Part shown: piece after piece, positions 42,827 through 51,476 of the stretch | Position numbering within the stretch: the first letter of the stretch is position 1 | Layout of the letters: every line of letters begins with the position of its first letter | From: Gimesia chilikensis | Lineage (GTDB): Bacteria > Planctomycetota > Planctomycetia > Planctomycetales > Planctomycetaceae | DNA: 64,000 bases | Direction of reading: 5' to 3' | Assembly: GCF_008329715.1 (NCBI RefSeq) | Contig: NZ_VTSR01000006.1 | Location: 496,001 to 560,000 of the forward strand | Position numbers and translations under genes: made by a program | Notes under the pieces: model-generated | The model's database searches: none | Seen by the model: only the letters and a program-made list of their open reading frames with translations | Told to the model about the DNA's origin: nothing

Positions 42827-43252
42827 ATGCCCATTCACGTTCAATGTGACGAGTGTTTTCAGAGTTATAAAGTCAAAGAGGAACGCGCCGGCCAGACGCT
42901 GAAATGCAAATCTTGTGGCAGTCGGATGCAGGTCCCTGAGGCTGACGAAGAAACCGAAGATCTCTTCGAGCATTATGGAGAGCCGATCGCTCCTCAGCGA
43001 AATACGAAGACCGCAGTCAAATCGAAAAAGAAAAAGTCCCGCAAGAAAGGCCCGAGCCTTTCGATGGGAAAGCTGGTCAAGAAAGCGTTCGGCGTAATGT
43101 CGATGGCACTGGGTGTCATAATGCTGGGGGCTTCCATCTATATGTTTTTCGAGGGCGATTCCCCGGAGGGCAAACGCAGCAGACCGGTAGGAGGGCTGAT
43201 CATGGCTTCGATCTTCATGGGCGTCGGCAAGAAATGGCTGTTTGACGAATAG
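42827..43252 (+). CDS. Small zinc-ribbon membrane protein (MJ0042-type)
   Basis: A 141-residue protein whose N-terminal zinc ribbon (C7-x2-C10, C27-x2-C30) is nearly the same as that of the large protein at 16544; both share AGQTLKCKSCG and RMQVP. A short acidic and then Lys-rich linker follows, then two hydrophobic segments (FGVMSMALGVIMLGASIYMFF and VGGLIMASIFMGVG). It lacks the propeller, so it looks like a stripped-down version. Such ribbons open many planctomycete membrane proteins; the ribbon should be cytoplasmic. No function is known. Confidence 0.75.
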   Translation: MPIHVQCDECFQSYKVKEERAGQTLKCKSCGSRMQVPEADEETEDLFEHYGEPIAPQRNTKTAVKSKKKKSRKKGPSLSMGKLVKKAFGVMSMALGVIMLGASIYMFFEGDSPEGKRSRPVGGLIMASIFMGVGKKWLFDE

Positions 43253-43283
43253 CTGTCTGGGCTGTGTGAGGTGGGTTTGAAGT

Positions 43284-43766
43284 TCAGTGAGTTTCGTTTG
43301 AATCTTCCGGCAGTCTGCTTTTGACAAATGCGGCGAGGTTTTCGGCATCGTCTGTCCCCACGCGGAGCGTTCCCTTTTTGAGTTTCAGGACCACGCAGTC
43401 ACGGCCCCAGAGATTCATCACCCAGCCCCCGCGGAGGCTCATATGAATACCCCAGCCATCCAGAAAGCTGGTGCGACCGACTTCGACACCGACGATGTCT
43501 TCGTAGAGTACGGCCCGCTGAAACAGGGGAATGGGGCCGAAGCGAATTCGCAGGCGGTCGATTTCGTCGGCTACAGTCAGATGGTGAAAGGAGGCCGCGA
43601 ACAGAAACACGAGCATCGCCGAACCACTTAGAATCCAGGTCAGGAACGGTTGAGGTGGTTCATTACGACAGTACCAGGCAACTCCGGCGAGCATGGCTGC
43701 GGTGGCGTAGACCAGGAGACACAGAGGACCGTGCTGACGATGATAGTAGATGGCGAGGCTGCTCAT
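43284..43766 (-). CDS. Membrane protein with bacterial PH-like domain
   Basis: A 160-residue protein with two N-terminal membrane helices (LCLLVYATAAMLAGVAWYC and LTWILSGSAMLVFLFAASF) and a beta-rich C-terminal half: LRIRFGPIPLFQRAVLYEDI, VGVEVGRTSF, GWVMNLWGRDCVVLKLKKG and LRVGTDDAENLAAFVKSRL. This is the layout of bacterial PH-like (bPH/YdbT-type) membrane proteins. Role unknown. It is transcribed away from the NADAR gene across a short gap. Confidence 0.65.
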   Translation of the reverse strand: MSSLAIYYHRQHGPLCLLVYATAAMLAGVAWYCRNEPPQPFLTWILSGSAMLVFLFAASFHHLTVADEIDRLRIRFGPIPLFQRAVLYEDIVGVEVGRTSFLDGWGIHMSLRGGWVMNLWGRDCVVLKLKKGTLRVGTDDAENLAAFVKSRLPEDSNETH

Positions 43767-43908
43767 TGTTGTGACTCCTGTTCACAGTTGATAACCACCT
43801 CTATTTTAGCAGATTTCTCTCTGTGAACTCGAACTTCTCCGATTAAATTTCTGTCTTGAATCTGACGATTCATTTCGAGTTATTGAATGCCAAAAAAGGA
43901 ATTTCACC

Positions 43909-44376
43909 ATGTCCAATCAAACCATCAACTTCTACAGCGTCAGTGAGGCTTACGGTGAATTCTCCAACTTTGCCGGGTTTCCGATTGAGCTGGACGGTAA
44001 ACGCTGGCCGACGTCGGAGCATTATTTTCAGGCGCAGAAATTCAAAGAGACTTCACACCAGGAAGAGATCCGCAAAGAACCGTCGCCGATGCGGGCTGCC
44101 CGGATGGGACGGGAGCGGAAGCGACCGCTACGGAAAGACTGGGAATCGGTCAAAGATGGCATCATGCGGCAGGCCGTGCTGGCGAAGTTTACGCAACATG
44201 CAGAACTGCGGGAACTGCTGCTCTCTACGGGAGAGAGTCGTCTCGTCGAGCATACGACGAACGATGCTTACTGGGGAGATGGCGGGGATGGCAGCGGTAA
44301 GAATCGGCTGGGGCAGATTCTGATGGAGATTCGCCGGACGCTGCGGGAGGCGGGGGATACGGAAGAGGAAGCGTAG
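43909..44376 (+). CDS. NADAR family protein (YbiA-like N-glycosidase / ADP-ribose hydrolase)
   Basis: A 155-residue soluble NADAR protein. The family signature is clear: INFYSVSEAYGEFSNFAGFP, WPTSEHYFQAQKF and NDAYWGDGGDGSGKNRLGQI, with LMEIR closing the fold. Members cleave N-glycosidic bonds: YbiA acts on riboflavin intermediates, while others remove ADP-ribose from guanine. Here it converges on kptA with only six bases between the stop codons, beside an ADP-ribosylglycohydrolase and NAD salvage genes, so ADP-ribose turnover is the more likely job (inference from context). The frame starting at 43856 on another phase is a shadow. Confidence 0.93.
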   Translation: MSNQTINFYSVSEAYGEFSNFAGFPIELDGKRWPTSEHYFQAQKFKETSHQEEIRKEPSPMRAARMGRERKRPLRKDWESVKDGIMRQAVLAKFTQHAELRELLLSTGESRLVEHTTNDAYWGDGGDGSGKNRLGQILMEIRRTLREAGDTEEEA

Positions 44377-44382
44377 CGGGAC

Positions 44383-44928
44383 TCAGGGGAAGTCGATGTA
44401 CTCGGGTGGAACCCGATCGGTTAACCAGACCTGATTCGGAGTCACAAAGAATTCAAACCCGGCTTGAGACATCTCTCCCGAGCGGATCTTCAGTAACACG
44501 GGTTTACCCCGCCGCTGCCCGACCGCCAGTGCGGTATTTTCATCTCCATGCAGATGCACGTGATGACGTTTCATCTTCTTGAGTCCCTCGCGGGAGATCA
44601 CTGCGACAAACTGTTGCGGCGTACCGTGAATCAGGAACTCAGGGGGAATCGCAGCCTCGTAGCCCAGTTCAATTTTGACTGAGTGCCCCTGGTTAGCCCG
44701 GATGCGGGTGCCGTCATCGCTGAAGGAGAACCGCTGTTTGTCATTCGAATGTACGACATGCTCCAGTGTTTCCCGCGACATCTTCTTACCATGTTCGTCG
44801 ATCGCAGAGAGTAACGTCTCTACATCGACCCAACCCGATTCATCCAGTTGAATCCCGACGGTCTCCGGCTGATGTCTGAGAATCAGGCTCAGAAATTTAC
44901 TTTTCCTTTTGATATCCTTTTCGTTCAT
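44383..44928 (-). CDS. kptA: RNA 2'-phosphotransferase KptA/Tpt1
   Basis: A 181-residue enzyme that moves an internal RNA 2'-phosphate to NAD+, releasing nicotinamide and ADP-ribose 1'',2''-cyclic phosphate. The N-terminal winged helix begins SKFLSLILRHQPETVGIQLD with the catalytic Arg-His pair R18-H19. The second lobe, the ADP-ribosyltransferase-like NAD site, has FLIHGTPQQFVAVISREGL, HHVHLHGDENTALAVGQRRG and FFVTPNQVWLTDRVPPEYI. AAAGGA precedes the ATG. Bacteria have no known tRNA-splicing substrate for it, so its role is open. Last gene of the leftward NAD operon. Confidence 0.95.
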   Translation of the reverse strand: MNEKDIKRKSKFLSLILRHQPETVGIQLDESGWVDVETLLSAIDEHGKKMSRETLEHVVHSNDKQRFSFSDDGTRIRANQGHSVKIELGYEAAIPPEFLIHGTPQQFVAVISREGLKKMKRHHVHLHGDENTALAVGQRRGKPVLLKIRSGEMSQAGFEFFVTPNQVWLTDRVPPEYIDFP

Positions 44929-44987
44929 TTCATTTTCCTTTTCTTACTTTTTCTTTTCATAGTTGATTGTTTTTTGTTTGTTCTATT

Positions 44988-45587
44988 TCAGATTAGAGCG
45001 ACACCTGCCGCCTGCATTTCCTGCAGGGCTCGCTGAATATCACCCTCGTTCAGATCGACGCCCCGACAGCCAGCCTGCACCAGATTTGTTTTCAATCCGT
45101 GCCTGACCGCATCCAGGGCCGTGAATTTCACGCAGTAATCGGTGGCAAGTCCCATGATGGTGACTTCACTCACATTGCGTTCGTTTAAATAGTCACCCAG
45201 GCCGGTCGCCTGGCGATGCCCGTTATCGAAGAACCCGCTGTAACTGTCGATGCTGGTATCGGTGCCTTTCGGGATTACCGCATCAATCTGCTCCTGATCC
45301 AGATCAGCGTGCAGTTCGGCTCCCGGGGAACCCTGAATACAGTGTTCGGGCCAGAGAATCTGCTCCAGCCCATTGAGATCGATCAGCTCACCAATTTCCC
45401 GATTGGGGTGCTGGCTGGCGAAACTCAGATGATCTGGCGGATGCCAGTCCTGGGTCGCGACGACCAGTTCGAATTTCGGTATCCACTGGTTGGCTACTTC
45501 CACGACGTCATCGCCGTCGGGAACCGCCAGGGCACCGCCCGGCATAAAGTCATATTGCAGATCGACTAAGATTAAAGCATGCATCAT
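44988..45587 (-). CDS. pncA: Nicotinamidase
   Basis: A 199-residue isochorismatase-fold amidase converting nicotinamide to nicotinic acid. The catalytic triad is visible: D9 (LILVDLQYDF), Lys in AVIPKGTD and Cys in GLATDYCVKFTA. Zinc-site residues lie in VATQDWHPPDHLSF. LWPEHCIQGSPGAELH and IDSYSGFFDN are also typical. GAGGAG precedes two adjacent possible ATG codons. It supplies nicotinate to PncB encoded in the same operon and would recycle nicotinamide released by KptA or other NAD-consuming enzymes. Confidence 0.96.
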   Translation of the reverse strand: MMHALILVDLQYDFMPGGALAVPDGDDVVEVANQWIPKFELVVATQDWHPPDHLSFASQHPNREIGELIDLNGLEQILWPEHCIQGSPGAELHADLDQEQIDAVIPKGTDTSIDSYSGFFDNGHRQATGLGDYLNERNVSEVTIMGLATDYCVKFTALDAVRHGLKTNLVQAGCRGVDLNEGDIQRALQEMQAAGVALI

Positions 45588-45600
45588 GCGACTCCTCGGT

Positions 45601-46653
45601 TCAATAGGGCGGAAGCAGGCGTCTGCCTCCCAGGCTGATCACCACGGCAGCAAACAGCAGATTCCGCGGAATCGTAGCCAGCCAGTGCATCGGAGGAGGT
45701 GCCTGCGGATCCGCAGTCTCGTCCATTTGCGACAGACACTCCGCCAGCGATTCCATCCACGCGATGGTACGCGGCCATTCTGCCAGTTGCTGTTTCCATT
45801 CACCGGGAATCACTTCGACTCCCAGATTCGCTCCACTGATGGCTCCGACGATCGCAGCCACACTGTCGGCATCGCCCCCCAGCATGACGGCATTTTCAAC
45901 TGACTGCCGAAAATCGTCTGCAGAATAAGCCCAGCAGTAGAGCGCCGCGGGAACAGTCTGGTTAATGTAACCGGAGATTCCATCGCTCCAGCCCTGGTCG
46001 TGTGCGTACTCTTCGGGAGTACTCTGACGTGCGAGATGTTCGACTGCGTTCTCGATTGCCGACTTGAGTTCTGCATCCTGAATCTGTGAGACGCTGTTAC
46101 CAAGAAATTCCCGCGGGCTTTGTCCTGGCTCTGTCAGTGACAGTCGCGCCGCACGGGCTACCAGAAGTGCGCCCTCTTCAGCACGGGGATCTTTGTGAGT
46201 GATTCTTGAGCTTCGCAGTACCAGTTCCTGCAGGTGTGACTCGGAAGTTGCATAGAGCCCCAACAGTGCAGAACGCATGGCCGGCCCATTCCCTGCACTG
46301 AAGACGCCGCTGTTTTGAGGAGCAACGCCAACTAACAGTTTCAGACAGGAGCGAAGCGTGGCCCGGCCGATCCCGGCCGGCAGAGTTAACAGCCAATGCT
46401 TGAGGTCCCGCCCCAGTCGTCGTTCGAAATCTTCAGGCACACCCCGGGAGAGCACCAGGGCTCGTCCGACCATCAGGGTGTGTTCGGTATCGTCGCTGCA
46501 ATACCCCCTGTTCAAAAACAGATCGGGAGAAAGTGGAGGCCCCCCATACAGGCGTCGGGAACGTTTGCGGGATAAGCCTTCCCGTTTCAGTCCGACGGCA
46601 TCTCCGACCGCGGTACCCAGTAAACACCCTAGAATACGAGAGTAATTGTCCAT
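45601..46653 (-). CDS. ADP-ribosylglycohydrolase with C-terminal membrane segment
   Basis: A 350-residue protein of the DraG/ARH family, which removes ADP-ribose from proteins or small molecules using two Mg2+ ions. ILGCLLGTAVGDAVGLKREG opens the fold, YCSDDTEHTLMVGRAL gives the first metal-binding Asp pair and MLGGDADSVAAIVGAISGA the second. The last 30 residues contain NLLFAAVVISLGG followed by RRLLPPY, a possible single membrane anchor that ordinary family members lack. The gene starts three bases after the nrtR stop and ends 13 bases before pncA, so it belongs firmly to the operon. Confidence 0.92.
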   Translation of the reverse strand: MDNYSRILGCLLGTAVGDAVGLKREGLSRKRSRRLYGGPPLSPDLFLNRGYCSDDTEHTLMVGRALVLSRGVPEDFERRLGRDLKHWLLTLPAGIGRATLRSCLKLLVGVAPQNSGVFSAGNGPAMRSALLGLYATSESHLQELVLRSSRITHKDPRAEEGALLVARAARLSLTEPGQSPREFLGNSVSQIQDAELKSAIENAVEHLARQSTPEEYAHDQGWSDGISGYINQTVPAALYCWAYSADDFRQSVENAVMLGGDADSVAAIVGAISGANLGVEVIPGEWKQQLAEWPRTIAWMESLAECLSQMDETADPQAPPPMHWLATIPRNLLFAAVVISLGGRRLLPPY

Positions 46654-46656
46654 GGT

Positions 46657-47346
46657 TCAGATCTCGAAGTGAAACCCCTGTTTGGTCAGGCGTTTGTATT
46701 TGCGACGGTCGAACTGATACAGACGCGCGGCTCGATGCGCGACATCCGTCTCGACTTCGTCCAGTTCAATGAGGATTCCCATACTGAGAATCTTTTTACG
46801 AAAATTACGCTTATCCAGCGGTCGATCCAGAATGACTTCATACAGATGCTGAATCTGCCTTAAGGTAAATTTGGGAGGCAGCAGTTCAAAGCCGATGGGC
46901 TGGTAACGGACCTTACCCCGCAGACGTTCATGAGCCATTTCCAGAATCTGGTCGTGGTCAAAGGCCAGCGAGGGGATGTCGTCCACCGCGAACCAGGCGG
47001 CATTCCGGGCATCGGTGGCCGCCTGCACCCGGTGGTCCGACAGATTCACCAGGGCATAGTAAGCTACCGTAACGACACGCTCCCGGGGATCCCGGTTCAC
47101 GGTTCCGAAGGAATACAGCTGTTCGAGATAGACATTTTTCAGACCGGTCTCTTCACTCAACTCACGCAGGGCGGCCTCGTCCAGTGTTTCTTCCAGCCGA
47201 ACAAACCCGCCCGGGAGTGCCCAGTCCCCTTCAAACGGGGGCAGGTCCCGCTGAATGAGCAGAATCTGCAGATCATCTTCATCCAGGCCAAACACGACGC
47301 AGTCCACCGTTAATGCAGCCCGCGGATATTCATAGCTGTATTTCAT
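46657..47346 (-). CDS. nrtR: NrtR-type Nudix regulator of NAD metabolism
   Basis: A 229-residue protein with a Nudix domain (about 9-150) and a C-terminal winged helix (about 155-225, including [20 protein letters not shown] and [13 protein letters not shown]). This is the NrtR layout; NrtR represses NAD synthesis genes and is relieved by ADP-ribose or related molecules. The Nudix box is complete (G-x5-E-x7-RELSEETGL), so it may also hydrolyse ADP-ribose. ATG 47346 follows GTG 47349; either may be used. It is cotranscribed with nadE and pncB, expected targets, and a palindrome lies over the pncB promoter. Confidence 0.92.
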   Translation of the reverse strand: MKYSYEYPRAALTVDCVVFGLDEDDLQILLIQRDLPPFEGDWALPGGFVRLEETLDEAALRELSEETGLKNVYLEQLYSFGTVNRDPRERVVTVAYYALVNLSDHRVQAATDARNAAWFAVDDIPSLAFDHDQILEMAHERLRGKVRYQPIGFELLPPKFTLRQIQHLYEVILDRPLDKRNFRKKILSMGILIELDEVETDVAHRAARLYQFDRRKYKRLTKQGFHFEI

Positions 47347-47440
47347 CACAAACCCTTTATTGTCTCACAGATCTTTTTTATGTCTCTATCTAATTCAGCC
47401 AGTCAGCATCCAAGGCTGGTTTTTTAATTCATGCCAACGA

Positions 47441-49432
47441 TCATTGTGCTTCTGCCACACGACGGAGTTCCGCCAGTTCTTCTGTAAAGCCTCCCGAGAG
47501 AATGGGAAAACGGCACCAGGTTTTCGGATCCAGATTCTCATCGTCGAGGTGAAACGAGGGGGCGTACCGTTCGCGTTTCCACTGGTTCCGCGACCAGAGC
47601 CGAAAGAAGCGTTCGATCCATGCCACCAGTTGTGCGGGCTGCTCTGCGGGAAACTCGACAAGTGCCAGTCGGTAGAGCTCCACAGGACTATGCTTATCGC
47701 GAATCGCAGCTCGCTCGACCCAGTCCAATAATTCGTAAGGCATCAGATCCTGTTCGTCCTTCTGCTCTGCTTCCTGCGGACGCAGTTCTGCGGTCGGCTC
47801 CTGCTGATTGATCAGGTTCAGTTCGGGAACCGTACCTACCTGCAGCGGACCGACCGTTTCCATCCATCGCAGCCAGCTTCTGAGAAACACTTTATCGATC
47901 CCGGAGATTGGCGACAGACCGCCGCACGTATCGCCGTCCATCGTGGTATAGCCCACAGCTGCTTCCGAACGGTTACTGGTGGACAGCAACAGGGCATTTC
48001 GTAGATTGGTAATCATCCAGACTCCCGGTGCCCTGCTCCGGGCCTGAATATTCTGGAGTGGAATATCATCGGTTTCCCAGCTCAGCTCCCGCCCGACAGC
48101 TTTCGATACGAGATCGACATATGCCTGTGTGATGGCGTCGACATCCAGATTCAGAAAATCGGCGCCGATCCCCTCAGCCAGCCCGGCCGCGGCGTTCGCC
48201 GTCGTTTCGGAACTGTTGCGGGTGGACTGATAGACGCAGGTTAATAACCCATTGATCAACCCAGCGAAGCCGGATTCCGATTTGGTCTCGGGCAGGTAAG
48301 CAAGCTTTTGGGATAAACCCTCTGACCCCAGTTCGGAGAGTCCCAGTTTGAGCATGGCCCAGACCAGGACCGCAGCCGCTGCTGAGTCCGCACCGCCACT
48401 CAATGAAATCACAAAGCCCTGAGACCGGCTCTTACGCAGATAGTCGAATAACGCGAGTGCGACGGCCCGCGTGAACTCTTCCTCTTTGATCGAGTCCGAA
48501 CGTTCCCAATCTGCAGCCTGGCAGTGCAGGGTTCGAAACGGAATCTCCGGAAACTGGTAATCGGCTATGATCGTAGTCTCGCGGAAAGCTCCCGGCCGGG
48601 GTTGAAAACTGGCCAGACGGGCGCGATTCATTCTGGTTAAATCAATGTCGACGATCGCGGACGTTACGGAGACATCCTGAAACGAAAGCCGCTGTCCCTC
48701 TGCCAGCAGCGAGCCGTTACTGGCGATTAGTGTAGCACCGTCATAGATGATGCGTCCCGCTTCGTTCCCCAGTAGATTGGAATAAACGTAAGTCACGCCG
48801 TACGCCCGAGAGCTTTCCTGAACCAGTCGCCTGCGGATTTCCTGTTTGCCAAAGGCGAAGTGGCTGGCACTCGGATTGAGAATCAGATCGACGGCTGCCT
48901 GCGAGAGTTCACGTCCGGGGCGACGTGCGGCCCAGGCATCTTCACAGATTTCGAAACCGAGCCGGACACCGTCTACTTCAAAGATCAAATTGCCAATCGG
49001 GTATGCCTGACCTTGAATCGTGACTTCACCCACGCACGTGGAATCCCAGGCTTTGAACCAGCGTGGTTCATAATGAATGCCATCGCCGGCCAGATGATTT
49101 TTGGCGACAAATCCCAGAATCTGACCGTCGGCGATCAGGCAGGCACAGTTATAGAGCGCCCCGCCATACATCAGCGGAAGCCCTACTGATACGACGGTCC
49201 CTTTCGTCAAGGGGAGCAGTTCCAGCAGGGCTGACAGCGCCCGCTGCTGAACGTCGATTGAAAAGAAAGTGTCTTCACAGTTATAGCCGGTGAGGCAGAG
49301 CTCGGGTAAACAGATCAGCGAGGCCCCCTCATTGCGGGCCGCGTCGATCGCCTGTCTGACCCGGGTCGCATTCCCGGACCAGTCCAACGGAGTCTGATTC
49401 AGGCCAACGGCGGCTATCTGGATGAGTTTCAT
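47441..49432 (-). CDS. nadE: Glutamine-dependent NAD+ synthase
   Basis: A 663-residue two-domain enzyme for the last step of NAD synthesis: deamido-NAD plus glutamine and ATP to NAD. The nitrilase-like glutaminase domain has the triad E44, K111 and C163 (LPELCLTGYNC, AKNHLAGDG, FEICEDAWA). The synthetase domain carries the ATP-pyrophosphatase loop SLSGGADSAAAAVLV (S345-S350) and STSNRSEAAVGYTTMDGD. Length is normal for the glutamine-dependent type. Second gene of the operon, 50 bases after pncB and 91 bases before nrtR. Confidence 0.97.
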   Translation of the reverse strand: MKLIQIAAVGLNQTPLDWSGNATRVRQAIDAARNEGASLICLPELCLTGYNCEDTFFSIDVQQRALSALLELLPLTKGTVVSVGLPLMYGGALYNCACLIADGQILGFVAKNHLAGDGIHYEPRWFKAWDSTCVGEVTIQGQAYPIGNLIFEVDGVRLGFEICEDAWAARRPGRELSQAAVDLILNPSASHFAFGKQEIRRRLVQESSRAYGVTYVYSNLLGNEAGRIIYDGATLIASNGSLLAEGQRLSFQDVSVTSAIVDIDLTRMNRARLASFQPRPGAFRETTIIADYQFPEIPFRTLHCQAADWERSDSIKEEEFTRAVALALFDYLRKSRSQGFVISLSGGADSAAAAVLVWAMLKLGLSELGSEGLSQKLAYLPETKSESGFAGLINGLLTCVYQSTRNSSETTANAAAGLAEGIGADFLNLDVDAITQAYVDLVSKAVGRELSWETDDIPLQNIQARSRAPGVWMITNLRNALLLSTSNRSEAAVGYTTMDGDTCGGLSPISGIDKVFLRSWLRWMETVGPLQVGTVPELNLINQQEPTAELRPQEAEQKDEQDLMPYELLDWVERAAIRDKHSPVELYRLALVEFPAEQPAQLVAWIERFFRLWSRNQWKRERYAPSFHLDDENLDPKTWCRFPILSGGFTEELAELRRVAEAQ

Positions 49433-49482
49433 GGCTGGTTCATTTCATTATTCAGCATGAGCTTGATTCATGGTTCCGTGAG

Positions 49483-50958
49483 TCACTGATGATTTAATTT
49501 TCGTGCCAGCAGAATCTGTTCGGTTTTGTAATCGTACAGCCCCTGTTCCAGACCAACGGGATATTCGTGTGGATCCAGATGACGCTGAATACCCACGTGA
49601 AACAGATCTAACTGCTGCTGTGCCCGTTCGCGAATGACTGACAATGATTCGTGTTGATGAACGATCTCCCCCTGCTTGACTACGGGGATCAACAGGTCCT
49701 GTGAGTCAAGTTTGTCGTCCAGCACCCGTCGCCGCGTTGGATCCAGAGGATCGATCAGCACGCTTCGTTCCGAGGATGGCGGAGCAAGTTCATTATAGAT
49801 CATGTCGGCCACGGCCCCGTTTTGATTCAGATAGCGCCTGGTCTGTAGAATTCCGGGGGTAGAGGTCTTGATGGCCTGTTCGGACAGTTTCAAACGGGGT
49901 TCCCATTCCTGGTCTTCATTCCTGATCGCTCCCAGTTTGTAAACCCCTCCCAGGGCGGGCTGTTCGAAGGCGGTCACCAGACGAGTGCCCACACCCCAGA
50001 CGGCGATCTTGGCTCCCTGCATTTTGAGACTGCTGATGGTGGTTTCATCCAGGTCATTACTGGCGACAATCGCGGCTTCCGTCAAACCCGCTTCATCCAG
50101 CAGGCGTCTGGCTTCGATACTGAGATAAGCAAGATCTCCCGAATCAAGCCGGATCCCCACCATTTGATGACCGGACTCTTTTAACTGAATCCCGACGCGA
50201 ACCGCATTGCGAACCCCATCGAGTGTATCGTAGGTATCGACGAGGAAGACACAGTTATTAGGCATGGCCCGGGCGTAATCTTCGAAGGCGGAAAGCTCAT
50301 CATCGTAGGACATGACCCAGCTGTGAGCGTGTGTCCCTTTGACGGGAATTCCGAACAGCTTACCGGCCAGCACATTGGATGTGGCTGCACAGCCTCCAAT
50401 GTAAGCGGCTCGACTGGCTGCCAGGCCGCCGTCAATTCCCTGGGCTCGCCTTAAACCGAACTCCAGAACCGGATCTCCGCCCGTGGCAGTACAGATGCGG
50501 GCTGACTTGGTAGCGATCAGCGTCTGAAAGTTGATCAGATTCAGCAAAGCGGTTTCCAGCAACTGACACTGCAGAATCGGCCCCGTGACCCGTACCAGCG
50601 GTTCGTGGGGAAAGACCACGGTCCCTTCCGGAACCGCTGCCAGATCACAGGTGATACGCAGATCCGCCAGGTATTCCAGAAAGCCACTGGAGAATAAGGG
50701 ACGACCATCATTGCCTTCCAGCGTCTTGAGATAACTGAGATCATCTTCGCTGAATTGGAAGCGCCTGATATATTCCAGAGCGTACTCCAGCCCGGCGGCG
50801 ATGGTGTAGCCACCCTGGAACGGATTTTTGCGAAAGAAGAGGTGAAAGACAGCTTCCTGTTCTGCTCTCCCGGTTTTCCAGTATCCGTGAGCCATCGTCA
50901 ACTGGTACAGGTCTGTTAAGAGCGTCAGTGAAGTATCGTAGATCTTACTTAGGGCCAT
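49483..50958 (-). CDS. pncB: Nicotinate phosphoribosyltransferase
   Basis: A 491-residue enzyme that joins nicotinate to PRPP, entering the Preiss-Handler path to [23 protein letters not shown] opens the fold, [20 protein letters not shown] follows, and [33 protein letters not shown] and GIRLDSGDL mark the active site, with the phosphorylatable His in GTHAHSW. The ATG at 50958 is chosen because GGAGG lies six bases upstream; a TTG at 50973 is part of that site. First gene of the leftward operon, directly behind a strong promoter. Confidence 0.96.
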   Translation of the reverse strand: MALSKIYDTSLTLLTDLYQLTMAHGYWKTGRAEQEAVFHLFFRKNPFQGGYTIAAGLEYALEYIRRFQFSEDDLSYLKTLEGNDGRPLFSSGFLEYLADLRITCDLAAVPEGTVVFPHEPLVRVTGPILQCQLLETALLNLINFQTLIATKSARICTATGGDPVLEFGLRRAQGIDGGLAASRAAYIGGCAATSNVLAGKLFGIPVKGTHAHSWVMSYDDELSAFEDYARAMPNNCVFLVDTYDTLDGVRNAVRVGIQLKESGHQMVGIRLDSGDLAYLSIEARRLLDEAGLTEAAIVASNDLDETTISSLKMQGAKIAVWGVGTRLVTAFEQPALGGVYKLGAIRNEDQEWEPRLKLSEQAIKTSTPGILQTRRYLNQNGAVADMIYNELAPPSSERSVLIDPLDPTRRRVLDDKLDSQDLLIPVVKQGEIVHQHESLSVIRERAQQQLDLFHVGIQRHLDPHEYPVGLEQGLYDYKTEQILLARKLNHQ

Positions 50959-50978
50959 TGCAGGTTCCTCCAATCTGT

Positions 50979-51012
50979 TAGTGTATTATACACACTATCA
51001 ATCCTGTTTCAA
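50979..51012 (-). promoter_or_regulatory. pncB operon promoter with probable NrtR operator
   Basis: On the minus strand TTGAAA (51012-51007), a 16-base spacer and a perfect TATAAT (50990-50985) make a strong sigma70-type promoter. Transcription would start near 50978 with a 20-base leader carrying GGAGG. An inverted repeat TAGTGT-N7-ACACTA (50979-50997 on the plus strand) exactly covers the -10 box, with a second register GTGTA-TTA-TACAC. A repressor bound here would block RNA polymerase; NrtR, encoded in the same operon, is the obvious candidate. Confidence 0.7.
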
Positions 51013-51476
51013 TACTTCATTCCGACCTTACTCATGAATTCATGGAATTTCACTGACCGGTTCCACGTTTGGAATCAGAGAAGGGGTGATGACTGACAGG
51101 TTTCTTACTGGAAATACACCACCTATCCAATTCACAGACCATTAGACCATTGTTTACGTCGTTTCATGTCTGAAAAACATCCACCGGAATTAATGTTGCT
51201 CAATTTGAACTGATTCCACTATACTCCCCCACCAGCTATTTTAAATTCACAGCCCAACTAACCTGAGCCAAAAGCTTTGATGCCCACGACTTTTGAATAT
51301 TGTTCAACCTGTCTTTACCACTTCCTGCAATCCTGAGTCTGTTCCGAGACTGATGAAGCTTTAGAAATCGGGCCAGACTGATTACCGGTTCTTACCTCAA
51401 GCCCGCCAATCTGATGGAGCCGACTCTCGTGATCGCAGGATTGTCAGCACTCACCATTCAACAATATAGATGTTTA
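51013..51476. other. Divergent gap before the polysaccharide export genes
   Basis: Beyond the pncB promoter the gap is AT-rich and non-coding. A weak promoter for the exporter genes may be TTGCTC (51196-51201), 18 bases, TATACT (51220-51225). I see no RNA gene or repeat. Confidence 0.4.

Noticed and set aside
43780-43828. Inverted repeat GTTCACAG ... CTGTGAAC between the PH-like and NADAR genes
   Set aside because: The 33-base spacer is long for an operator and no promoter fits around it; likely chance.
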